DNA from: Ignavibacteria bacterium
GTDB taxonomy: Bacteria; Bacteroidota; Ignavibacteria; Kapaibacteriales; UBA2268
DNA length: 64,000 nt
Direction of reading: 5' to 3'
NCBI GenBank assembly: GCA_016844745.1
Contig: JAERMQ010000006.1
Location: 62,001-126,000, forward strand
Below, piece by piece: positions 10,593-19,392 of the stretch. The first letter of the stretch is position 1, and each line of letters opens with the position of its first letter. The notes under the pieces were generated by a model that was not told the origin of the DNA, ran no database searches, and saw only the letters and a program-made list of their open reading frames with translations. Position numbers and translations under genes: made by a program.

Positions 10593-11396
10593 CTACCTCG
10601 GAGGAGTCCAGCCATCACGTTTCCAACTTACAAGTTCGATATTAACGCTTCCGACATAGACTTTCATTTTAGCTTTAATTGGAATACGGGCATTATCATC
10701 GCTCACCCATGCTTCGAAATTTCCGGTTATCCCGTAAACACCTGTCCATTTTGCAGCACCATTGAAATAAAGAGTTCGAACAGGATAGTCTATTGAAGAA
10801 ATGTTAACATTTTCGACTTTATTAGTAAAGTTAATAATAGTTTTACATGTATCCCGTTCCATTACAGTTGGAACTGCAATACCGCGCTTGCTGCCGGCAA
10901 ATTGCCTGGCAAAGTAGAATAGCGAACAGCCGTCATTCCATTTTTTTGAAGAGCGAACAGTATCTAACCATGTTTTTTGTTGGTTCTTCCATTTTTCGTT
11001 GACTACAAAATTTTTCTGATAATCGAAAATCAGGCGCTGCCAGTCCCATTCGGGAGTTATGAAACGGGTTGAGCCTTCGAATTTATAAGAAAACGCTGCT
11101 GATTGGTCAATCCAGCTTTGATATGTTGCATTAAGTTTGAAATAAGGAATTTGTGGAATGGATTCCATTTGAGACATAGCCCTATATGCTATGTTGAGAC
11201 CAAATTTTTCTTCAGCAAGAATAAACATCCTGATTGTTCCTAATTTAAATCCAAGGAACGTTACTTCGTAAGTTAATTCTTCTCCTGATTGAAATATTGA
11301 ATTTCCGTACGAATAGGATTTTGTAATAAAAAAAAGGAGTAAAAGTGTTATTAATGATAATTTCCTCATTTTGATGAACATTATTTTCCAAGCCAA
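10593..11396 (-). CDS. DUF3108 domain-containing protein (copy 2)
   Basis: As copy 1; near-colinear tandem paralogue. Confidence 0.8.
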   Translation of the reverse strand: MAWKIMFIKMRKLSLITLLLLFFITKSYSYGNSIFQSGEELTYEVTFLGFKLGTIRMFILAEEKFGLNIAYRAMSQMESIPQIPYFKLNATYQSWIDQSAAFSYKFEGSTRFITPEWDWQRLIFDYQKNFVVNEKWKNQQKTWLDTVRSSKKWNDGCSLFYFARQFAGSKRGIAVPTVMERDTCKTIINFTNKVENVNISSIDYPVRTLYFNGAAKWTGVYGITGNFEAWVSDDNARIPIKAKMKVYVGSVNIELVSWKRDGWTPPR

Positions 11397-11468
11397 AGTT
11401 TTAAAAGGATTTAAACGAATATAAACTGATTTTATTTGAATTTTGTATTATAGAATCATTTCAAAAAC

Positions 11469-11565
11469 CAAAAATTGAATTCCAAAGTACAACTTTGGAA
11501 TTAGTAAGTTCTTGATATATCTCATTCCAAAATTCCGATTTTGGAATGTAATTATCACTAAAAAT
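11469..11565 (+). repeat. 97-bp two-hairpin repeat element, copy A
   Basis: AATTCCAAAGTACAACTTTGGAATT and CATTCCAAAATTCCGATTTTGGAATG; reverse-complement copy at 54583-54679. Confidence 0.9.
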
Positions 11566-11587
11566 CATTTTTAGATTGAATTCAACA

Positions 11588-13825
11588 TTAGTAATTTGAT
11601 TTAATGATTTGTATTTTTTTATAAATAACTGAGCTACCTGTCTGAATTTTAATAAAATATATACCCGATGGAAGAATATTATTGGCTAATGTAATAACAA
11701 CTAAATATGAATTCCCTTGTGGTATTTCATTTCTGTTCACAGGGATTTCCTCACCAAGAATATTTATTAATAAAACCTTGATGCCCAATGTATTTGTAGT
11801 ATTAATCCCGATATTAATGAAATCGTTTGCAGGATTGGGATAGACTATAATATTAACTTTATCATCATTCATTTCTTCAACTTCCAATACCGGTGCAATA
11901 TCATAAAGCGCTGAAGAACCGTCATCTGCACATACCGCCATGAAATTTCCGTTTTGAGATAATGATAGGTAATTTACGGAATGTGGCAGATTATTTCTAT
12001 TAAAAACTGAAGAATCCTTCCAGAAAATAGCTCCTGAACTTATATCATAAAGATAAAGGGAGCCTAATGAATCACCGGCAACAATTTTATTTCCTATCTG
12101 AGTAAAGGCTAATGAACGGATTTGAGGGTCTGTGTCCGAAGAATTTATTTTCAGTTTGGTCAGAAGAGAATAATTAGAAGCATCCCAAATATAAATATTG
12201 GAACCTAGACCTGATGTTGCAATTCTCTTTCCATCAGGCGAAAATTTAGCTGATGAAATTTCCGTGAAGCTTATATTTTTATCATTAACAAAAATAGTAT
12301 CCTTTACATAAGTAACATTAGGAATATCGAATTTATAAATTATTATATAACCTTCCTTGGTTCCCATACAAATCTTTTTGCCATCAGGGTATATGTCCAT
12401 AGAAATAATATCCAGATATGTTGTATCGAATTTTTTAAATTGAAAATCCTTGTAATTTATTAAATACCCTCCAACCTTTGGACAAGCTGCAACGATATAA
12501 TTTAACGAGGGAGTGAAAGTAACAAGGCTAACATCATCAGGCAATTTAAAGGATTTTTCCAAAACGGGTTTTTCATAATTTTTATTATTCCAAATTCGAA
12601 TAGAATCTGTTCCACCGCAGGTAACAATAGATTTTCCATCTTGTGATATATCGAAGAATGTAACGGGAGCATTATTAGCCTTAAAACTGAACATATCAAA
12701 TCCGGTCTGAAATTCCTTTACTCTAATGATGCCATTGGAAGTAGTAACATAAATTATTGGTACCGTCGGATGAAATTTAATGCAGTTCGAGCCGGTATTA
12801 TTGGGAGAATAATTTGCATTTACCCTAAACAGTTCAGAACCATTTGATATTGAAAAGTAACCGAAAGTTCCTGAACTTCTGTCAATACCGCCAAATGCTG
12901 TTTCTGTTGGAGAGCATTTCAAAGAATATCCCCAAAGTTTGCAACTAATTCTATCTTTATTTCCTGGATTATCAATTGTACTTATATATACTTCCTCATC
13001 CCTCGATGAGCCTGTAATTATCTGTTTGTTGTCGCTTGAAAAAAGAGAAACAGGATACTTGAATGTAGTTGTCGCTTCCCTATAAAGCTGTCCTGTCGCT
13101 ATTTTATAGATTTTTACATTATTCGAATCATCATTATAGGTATAGTTAGCTAAGAAATATTTACCGTCGTTTGAAAAAGAAAATGAATTAGGAATACTTT
13201 TGTACCTAATACGCATGATTTCTTTTAAGCTGTCGCTACTCCATATTCCAAAAGTCGAATCTTTTCTTACTACGGAAAAATAATTTTTATTTTGTGAGAA
13301 AATAACGTTTGTGGCAGTATCTCCGCCGATATCCAGATATGACTTAGCGCCGGTTTGAAAATCGAAAATCTGCAATTGTTTTGTTAATATTTCTTTTATG
13401 GCATATCTTTTACTATCAGGAAGGAAGGAAATCGAATTAACAATATAATCCATAGCTGCAACATCAAAAGTATCGACACGAATAGTTTTACCAGCTTCAA
13501 TATCTATTAATTCTACAAATCGTGTGGTATTACATCCGATTAAATATTTTCCCTCCGGCGAAATATCAATTTTTCTCATTTCTCTCAGGATTGGGAATTC
13601 ACGAATGATTTTTTGCGTTTTCAAATCGAGGACTTTAATTGAATTCATGTCTTCAATTGTCTGGGATATCTTACTTTGAAGATAAGCTAACTTCCCATCC
13701 GGCGAGAAGGTAAAGCAACTGAAACTCACATCCTGACCATGCTTAAGCCAGATTTGACGCGGGGGAGAAGCAAGTAAAAGATTTGCCGTAAAAAGTAAGA
13801 TAATTAGTTTATATAAAGTCTTCAT
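11588..13825 (-). CDS. WD40-like beta-propeller protein with T9SS C-terminal sorting domain
   Basis: FSPDGK/SPEGKY repeats; C-term IIVYPNPANDFINI...PSGIYFIKIQ. Confidence 0.85.
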   Translation of the reverse strand: MKTLYKLIILLFTANLLLASPPRQIWLKHGQDVSFSCFTFSPDGKLAYLQSKISQTIEDMNSIKVLDLKTQKIIREFPILREMRKIDISPEGKYLIGCNTTRFVELIDIEAGKTIRVDTFDVAAMDYIVNSISFLPDSKRYAIKEILTKQLQIFDFQTGAKSYLDIGGDTATNVIFSQNKNYFSVVRKDSTFGIWSSDSLKEIMRIRYKSIPNSFSFSNDGKYFLANYTYNDDSNNVKIYKIATGQLYREATTTFKYPVSLFSSDNKQIITGSSRDEEVYISTIDNPGNKDRISCKLWGYSLKCSPTETAFGGIDRSSGTFGYFSISNGSELFRVNANYSPNNTGSNCIKFHPTVPIIYVTTSNGIIRVKEFQTGFDMFSFKANNAPVTFFDISQDGKSIVTCGGTDSIRIWNNKNYEKPVLEKSFKLPDDVSLVTFTPSLNYIVAACPKVGGYLINYKDFQFKKFDTTYLDIISMDIYPDGKKICMGTKEGYIIIYKFDIPNVTYVKDTIFVNDKNISFTEISSAKFSPDGKRIATSGLGSNIYIWDASNYSLLTKLKINSSDTDPQIRSLAFTQIGNKIVAGDSLGSLYLYDISSGAIFWKDSSVFNRNNLPHSVNYLSLSQNGNFMAVCADDGSSALYDIAPVLEVEEMNDDKVNIIVYPNPANDFINIGINTTNTLGIKVLLINILGEEIPVNRNEIPQGNSYLVVITLANNILPSGIYFIKIQTGSSVIYKKIQIIKSNY

Positions 13826-13967
13826 GGTTCAACTCATTTGAAATTTGAAAATTTGAAAATGTTCCAATTTGAAAATGGAAATTGATTGTAGGTATTAGCA
13901 ATTTTTAATTTTAAAGTAATGTCCATCATTGTAATCAAGCCACATTTCGTATTTTTTTGTTAATTTA

Positions 13968-14378
13968 TTATTTAAGAATGGTTAATTGATAAATTTTACT
14001 TGAAATGATATCTTTTGGTTCGAAAACTCTAAATAATTTCATAAGTAATGTAGTATTCCCTTCATTTAAGGCATAAAAATTCCATATTTCATACATTGGT
14101 GCACCGTCAATGCCTCTCGTACCTGTATATTTTGTTTTGTGAGTTATGTATTTTGCTTTTGAAGAATCAAAATTAGAGATTATATTCCATGTATAACCGC
14201 CATCAAAAGCAGTATTCAATATTTTTAATTCAATAGTATCGCCGAGTTTGGAAGAAATTAAGCCATTCGTATCGGGTCGGGCAATATTTCCCGTTGGAGT
14301 TGGATTAACCGAATAACTTATGTTACAATTCAAAAGTAAAATAAGTAAAATACATAGTATGAACTTGAATATAAACAT
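13968..14378 (-). CDS. Chagasin-like (I42 family) protease inhibitor
   Basis: Signal peptide; GGYTW and GIDGAPMYEIWNFYALNEGNTTLLMKLFRVFEP resemble the I42 loops. Confidence 0.65.
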   Translation of the reverse strand: MFIFKFILCILLILLLNCNISYSVNPTPTGNIARPDTNGLISSKLGDTIELKILNTAFDGGYTWNIISNFDSSKAKYITHKTKYTGTRGIDGAPMYEIWNFYALNEGNTTLLMKLFRVFEPKDIISSKIYQLTILK

Positions 14379-14398
14379 TCAAAACCTTTACATTATAT

Positions 14399-14689
14399 TT
14401 ATAAATCAATTCCTTTTCTTGCAGCATGGCTTATGGCAGCAATCTCTACTACATTATCTTTTATGCGATAAACAATTCTATAACTTTTGTAAATCAATTC
14501 CCTGATTGCCGGATTATTATATTCAGGTACTATCCTTCCCGATTCCGGGAAAACAGATAAATTTTCTATTAAACTTAGGATTTTCTGGATTGTAATTGAT
14601 GCATAAAGAGGAGATTCTTTTGCTATAAAAGTAAATACTGATTCAAGATGAACAGCGGCTTTTGGAGACCATCTTATTTGCTCATCCAT
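14399..14689 (-). CDS. Type II TA system RelE/ParE-like toxin
   Basis: WSPKAAVHLESVFTFIAKESP...YRIVYRIKDNVVEIAAISHAARKG. Confidence 0.85.
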   Translation of the reverse strand: MDEQIRWSPKAAVHLESVFTFIAKESPLYASITIQKILSLIENLSVFPESGRIVPEYNNPAIRELIYKSYRIVYRIKDNVVEIAAISHAARKGIDL

Positions 14690-14862
14690 TGCGATACTCT
14701 TTGTTTTATTTCATCGTGAGGAATGAATTCTCCTTTATCCAACTGTTTCAATCCTCCATCAACCTGCGCTTTGAAGTATAGTTGTTCCATAATATCTTCA
14801 ATAGTTGATTCGCTCGGCATTTCACTTATTATTGCTATAGCTTCTGCTTTAACATCTAACAT
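14674..14862 (-). CDS. Antitoxin component (MLDVKAEAIAIISEMPSESTIEDIMEQLYFKAQVDGGL...)
   Basis: Overlaps the downstream toxin; typical paired antitoxin pattern; internal ATG preferred. Confidence 0.75.
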   Translation of the reverse strand: MLDVKAEAIAIISEMPSESTIEDIMEQLYFKAQVDGGLKQLDKGEFIPHDEIKQRVSQWMSK

Positions 14863-15008
14863 TATTTCTCCGTAATTTTTATTTAATATCAAATTTAAAA
14901 CGAATCTGATTCTTTTTTATTATTTTGTGAATAAAATGATAATGCCCATCTACTGTTCCTCTATTATCTTCTCAATTAGCTTTTAGCTTTGATGGGAAGA
15001 GAAGGATA

Positions 15009-15338
15009 CTACATCATCTCTAATGTTTCCAAAAATGTTCCATACAAACCCAATGATGTTAATACAAAATTATTTGATTGATTTTTATCTAAATTATAAA
15101 GATTACCCAAACCATAACAATCTTCAACTTCATCATAGAATATTTTATATCCATTATGATCTTGGGATTCCTCTAAAACAGTCCAAAGTTCAACTTCCTG
15201 TTCTTTATCAATAGAATAATATTTTTGCTTTATTGGTGTAATTAAACAATTTTTTAAATTAACACCATGTAAGTTTGTAATATTCCAATTACCATTTATT
15301 TCATCATAAATTTTATTCTGAATTTCAATTTGTGTCAT
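15009..15338 (-). CDS. Hypothetical protein
   Basis: 110-codon ORF with normal composition; no family recognised. Confidence 0.6.
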   Translation of the reverse strand: MTQIEIQNKIYDEINGNWNITNLHGVNLKNCLITPIKQKYYSIDKEQEVELWTVLEESQDHNGYKIFYDEVEDCYGLGNLYNLDKNQSNNFVLTSLGLYGTFLETLEMM

Positions 15339-15363
15339 AATTTAATATTAATAATATTTTTAA

Positions 15364-15390
15364 ATCATTTATCATTTATCATTCATAATT
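15364..15390. repeat. Short heptamer array ATCATTT x2 + ATCATTC + ATAATT
   Basis: Read directly. Confidence 0.7.
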
Positions 15391-15397
15391 CCCCATC

Positions 15398-15481
15398 CTA
15401 CGAATCCACCCAAACCTCATCCGAATAAACACTCGTCTGCGTATCATTTTTTGCTTTAATTTTAAAATTAATCCTATAAAT
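15398..15481 (-). pseudogene. C-terminal remnant of a fibronectin type III-like domain gene
   Basis: Minus-strand translation LIYRINFKIKAKNDTQTSVYSDEVWVDS* with in-frame TGA just upstream and no start. Confidence 0.45.
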
Positions 15482-15494
15482 CAAAGATCAGGAA

Positions 15495-15725
15495 CTATTT
15501 ACTTTCTAAATACAGAGTATCCGGGCATAAATCTTGTCCACCGTTCCATTGAATTGAACCAAGAAAAGGCTTTACTTTTTTAAATTTGTGATAATCCTTT
15601 AATTCTTTAAAAATTCCGGTTTCCAAATATGGTTTTACATCAAATACCCTGATTTCATCATTTGTAAATTCGATTTTTAAAGTAAAATCAGGATTAGGAG
15701 TGACTTCTTTTACTCTTGGATTCAT
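15495..15725 (-). CDS. DUF2442 domain-containing protein
   Basis: MNPRVKEVTPNPDFTLKIEFTNDEIRVFDVKPYL. Confidence 0.8.
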   Translation of the reverse strand: MNPRVKEVTPNPDFTLKIEFTNDEIRVFDVKPYLETGIFKELKDYHKFKKVKPFLGSIQWNGGQDLCPDTLYLESK

Positions 15726-15735
15726 ATCAGTCTCA

Positions 15736-16155
15736 TTACTTCAAATATGTCATTGCCATATAAGGGCTCTCGGGATTAACCTTGAGTGTTTGCGATTTAG
15801 TATCAATCACAACATCCATATCCTCTAATGGTATTGAACCGAGTAGAACTTCACTCTTCCCGGGTAATACCATAGCCCTGCAAGTAGTAGAGCGGTTTTC
15901 GAATTTTATATCGACTGGTCCTACAATTTCAAAATTCCTGATTGTACCGTCGGTAAGAACAGCTTCCCTGATTTCATAAACTTTTAAATCGAGCTGGCTT
16001 TTAATATGCTCATTGATACATAACATATAAGAACCTCTATCGACAAGAGCTTTAACTTTTTCTTTTTTGATTTCTTCTTTAGATATTATACCCCTACGAT
16101 ATAAACCAATTTCATCGGAATTGATTAGTTCAATATTTGCATAAACCATTCCCAT
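15736..16155 (-). CDS. Clan AA aspartyl protease-like protein with altered active-site triad (DRG)
   Basis: KALVDRGSYMLCINE ... AMVLPGKSEVLLGSIPLEDMDVVID. Confidence 0.75.
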   Translation of the reverse strand: MGMVYANIELINSDEIGLYRRGIISKEEIKKEKVKALVDRGSYMLCINEHIKSQLDLKVYEIREAVLTDGTIRNFEIVGPVDIKFENRSTTCRAMVLPGKSEVLLGSIPLEDMDVVIDTKSQTLKVNPESPYMAMTYLK

Positions 16156-16397
16156 TTTTGAACCCTTTCATTATGAAGGATAAAACCAACATCCAAAAAT
16201 AATCATTTCAGAATAAATATTTTAATTTTTCTATAGTACTTTAAAGATATAAAAATTTATCCCACAAACAGCAACATTTATACAATCAAAATTAAATTTT
16301 CGATTTTTATATTTAGAAATATTATTTAATTTGTAATAAATGAAGTTAATGGTTTTTAACAATTAAATTAAGTTAAACTATTTTTGGAGTTATTTTT

Positions 16398-16928
16398 ATG
16401 AAAACAAAAATTTATTCAATTTCCTTCTTACTAATTGTTTCAATAGTAATCATAGGAGCATTTTCAACAGCAATCCCCCAAGATTCTAAGATGCCGCCGG
16501 CAAGGGAAGTCCCCGGTTTGAATTCACCGGACAAATACCCAAAAGCCTGTGTTAGTTGCCATATTAATTATCCGGAAATGAAAACAGATGCAAGACTAAG
16601 TGTTTTATCTGTAGCCTGGAATACCCAGGTTGAACCCGGTTTATTAGCGAAGTCCCAGGCTGCATGCAACGAAGGCGTTACCCTTAAAGGCAAGCATCCA
16701 TCCAAATTCAATGAAAATACCAACATTCCACAAGCTTGTATCACTTGCCACAGCAAAACCTCAAAAAATGCACCTGAAATGGGTAAATTAATGCATACAA
16801 TCCATTTAACCGGCAAAGACAACACCTATTTTTCATGGGGAAACGGTGATTGCACTAATTGCCATAAAATGGATAAATCCGGCGATTGGTCGATTCCAAG
16901 CGGAAAAGAAAGCGAAGTCGGAAAATAA
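16398..16928 (+). CDS. Multihaem c-type cytochrome
   Basis: Signal peptide and three CxxCH motifs (CVSCH, CITCH, CTNCH). Confidence 0.8.
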   Translation: MKTKIYSISFLLIVSIVIIGAFSTAIPQDSKMPPAREVPGLNSPDKYPKACVSCHINYPEMKTDARLSVLSVAWNTQVEPGLLAKSQAACNEGVTLKGKHPSKFNENTNIPQACITCHSKTSKNAPEMGKLMHTIHLTGKDNTYFSWGNGDCTNCHKMDKSGDWSIPSGKESEVGK

Positions 16929-16942
16929 TATTTTATTTTTCA

Positions 16943-17150
16943 GTCAAGAAAAACTCTTGACGATAGGTTATTACTAAGTGAGTCAAGAGCTTCTCTTGAC
17001 TTTTTTAAGACAACAACTCGAGTCAAGAGTTCCTCTTGACTCGTTTTTTTACATCAAGAATGATTTATTTCACAAAATTCACACGTCAAGATGAACTCTT
17101 GACGTGAGGATATACATTCCCTAACGTCAAGATGAACTCTTGACGTTAGG
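16943..17150. repeat. Cluster of five GTCAAGA...TCTTGAC hairpins (16943-16961, 16981-17001, 17019-17043, 17082-17106, 17120-17150)
   Basis: All five stems read directly; copies 2 and 3 are followed by T-runs. Confidence 0.9.
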
Positions 17151-17157
17151 ATTCAAC

Positions 17158-17185
17158 TTATAACTCATAATTTATAATTCATAAT
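17158..17185. repeat. Heptamer array TTATAAC TCATAAT TTATAAT TCATAAT
   Basis: Read directly. Confidence 0.75.
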
Positions 17186-17248
17186 TTCCTTTAGGGTTAC
17201 CTAAAAATTCATTAATTTTGAACTTTTTATTAACCGTTTCCTAACAAT

Positions 17249-19258
17249 ATGAATAAATTCAAACTAAAAATAAATAACTACATACCGTATTCACTTGTTT
17301 TCCTTTTTAAAATTTACTTTCTTGGAATTATTATTTTTACACTGTATAGGCTCGGGTTACTCCTTTCAAATCTATCGCTGCTATCGGATGTTCCGGCAAA
17401 ATATACTTATATGGCATTCCTGCAAGGGTTGCGATTCGATACTGTTATAAGCGGTTATATATTAATTTTCCCGTTTATTCTTAGCATGGCTCTGAGTCTA
17501 ATCCCAATCAGGCAATTTTTTTTGAAATATTTAATATTTATCATTCTCAGTATATTCTACATTCTTTCATTTGCAGTTTGTACTACTGATATACCATACT
17601 TCATGCATTTCAGTTCCCGAATAACTCTTGCAATATTGAATTGGACTGGTGCATCCTCAATGGCATTCAAATTCGTAATCGAGAATCCGGTTTATTATGC
17701 ACCTATTATAGGATTCTTTGTATTCAGTACAATCTTTGTTATTTTGATTAGAAAGCAACTCAAAAAATGGATTGAGCAAGATAAAATATTCATTATTTCA
17801 TGGAAAAAGCGGCTTAATTTCGGATTGGTTTATTTATTAGCGGCACTGTGTTTATTCATCGGTATTCGCGGACGTGTAGATACTTTATCTCCGATTCGCT
17901 GGGGCACTGCACTGTTTTCGCCGTATCCGTTCCCAAATCAATTAGCACTCAATCCGGTTTTTACATTTTTCGACAGCATGATATACCAAAGGGATTTGGA
18001 AAAGAATAATAAGAAAATGATGGATGACTCGACTGCTGCTAATTATATCCATAACTTCCTTTGCGGTCCAACTCAAACCGGCTTCCAGTCTCCCATAGCA
18101 AGAATGGTAAAACCGGAAAAGGATGCTAAAAAATATAATGTGGTTTTGATTTTAATGGAGAGCATGTCGGCAGAATTTTTGGCAAGCTCAGGCAATTTTA
18201 ATCCGTCAGTAACGCCATTTCTCGATAGTCTCAGCAATAATGCGCTTTATTTTAATAATATGTATTCATCAGGGATTCATACTTTTATGGGCACATGGAG
18301 CGTATTCCTCGGAATGCCTCCTATTCCAACATCGGAAAATCTACTCCTCAATCCTGAAAATATGCATCAATTTTCAGGTTTGCCGGTTACTTTATTCAAA
18401 AATGGCTACAGCACTTTCTTTGCAATGACTCATGACTCACAATTCGATAATATGGGAGGTTTGCTGAGTAATAACGGATTCGAACAGGTAATTTCACAAA
18501 AAGACTATTTCGATGCTGAAGCGCTAAGTTCGATGGGGATTCCCGACAATGTATTATTTGACAGGAGCCTGCCATATTTAAGGGAGCTTGCCTCAAAGCC
18601 AAAGCCGTTTTTTGCAGCAATGCTAACGGTCAGTAATCATGGACCGTGGCGTGTACCGGAACATTTACCACCGGGATTCAATCCAAAACATACAGAGAAA
18701 AAACTTCTTGCATGCGAATATGCCGATTGGTCTTTGCGTTATTTCATCAATAAAGCGCGCCGGGAGCCATGGTTCAATAATACAATTTTCGTCTTTGTAG
18801 CCGACCATGGTGTTAACATAGTTCCATCCTACGAAATATGCCTTGGTTATCACCATATTCCGTTAATTATTTATGCGCCGAATATTATCAAACCTCAGGT
18901 TATTTCAGGCTTCGCTCAGCAGGAAGATATTTTCCCGACTATTATGCACTTCCTCGATATTGAGTATATTAATAATACCTTCGGAATGGACTTAATGAAG
19001 CGTCAGCGGGATTTTTCATTCTTTTGTACCGATACCAAAATCGGCGCTATCAATGACAGCCTGTTCCTTATGATTAAAGAATCCGGCGATATGAGTATGT
19101 ACAAATACAAGGAAAAAAGTTTTGAGAATCATATTTCTAAGCATAAAAATCTTGTCGATTCGATGAAGTACCGCAGCTATGCTACATTCCAGACAGCAAT
19201 CCGAATGATTAAGCAGCAGAAAGTATCCTTAGATAAAGTGAAATCAGTAATGAAGTAA
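17249..19258 (+). CDS. LTA synthase family protein (membrane sulfatase/phosphoglycerol transferase)
   Basis: N-terminal TM helices; LMESMSAEF, FVADHGVN, sulfatase-like core. Confidence 0.85.
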   Translation: MNKFKLKINNYIPYSLVFLFKIYFLGIIIFTLYRLGLLLSNLSLLSDVPAKYTYMAFLQGLRFDTVISGYILIFPFILSMALSLIPIRQFFLKYLIFIILSIFYILSFAVCTTDIPYFMHFSSRITLAILNWTGASSMAFKFVIENPVYYAPIIGFFVFSTIFVILIRKQLKKWIEQDKIFIISWKKRLNFGLVYLLAALCLFIGIRGRVDTLSPIRWGTALFSPYPFPNQLALNPVFTFFDSMIYQRDLEKNNKKMMDDSTAANYIHNFLCGPTQTGFQSPIARMVKPEKDAKKYNVVLILMESMSAEFLASSGNFNPSVTPFLDSLSNNALYFNNMYSSGIHTFMGTWSVFLGMPPIPTSENLLLNPENMHQFSGLPVTLFKNGYSTFFAMTHDSQFDNMGGLLSNNGFEQVISQKDYFDAEALSSMGIPDNVLFDRSLPYLRELASKPKPFFAAMLTVSNHGPWRVPEHLPPGFNPKHTEKKLLACEYADWSLRYFINKARREPWFNNTIFVFVADHGVNIVPSYEICLGYHHIPLIIYAPNIIKPQVISGFAQQEDIFPTIMHFLDIEYINNTFGMDLMKRQRDFSFFCTDTKIGAINDSLFLMIKESGDMSMYKYKEKSFENHISKHKNLVDSMKYRSYATFQTAIRMIKQQKVSLDKVKSVMK

Positions 19259-19275
19259 TTTAAAAACTTTGCATC

Positions 19276-19340
19276 TTTGCGACCTTTGCGGGCTTTGCGA
19301 GAGAATTTTTTCTCGCAAAGCAAGCAGAGAACGCAAAGAC
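19276..19340. repeat. CGCAAAG palindrome family, copy 1
   Basis: gcgggctttgcgagagaatttttTCTCGCAAAGcaagc. Confidence 0.75.
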
Positions 19341-19372
19341 ATTTTATTATTATTTTTAACTTGTTAAATAAT

Positions 19373-19386
19373 TAGTAATTAGTAAT
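19373..19386. repeat. Heptamer array TAGTAAT x2
   Basis: Read directly. Confidence 0.75.
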
Positions 19387-19392
19387 TATTTT

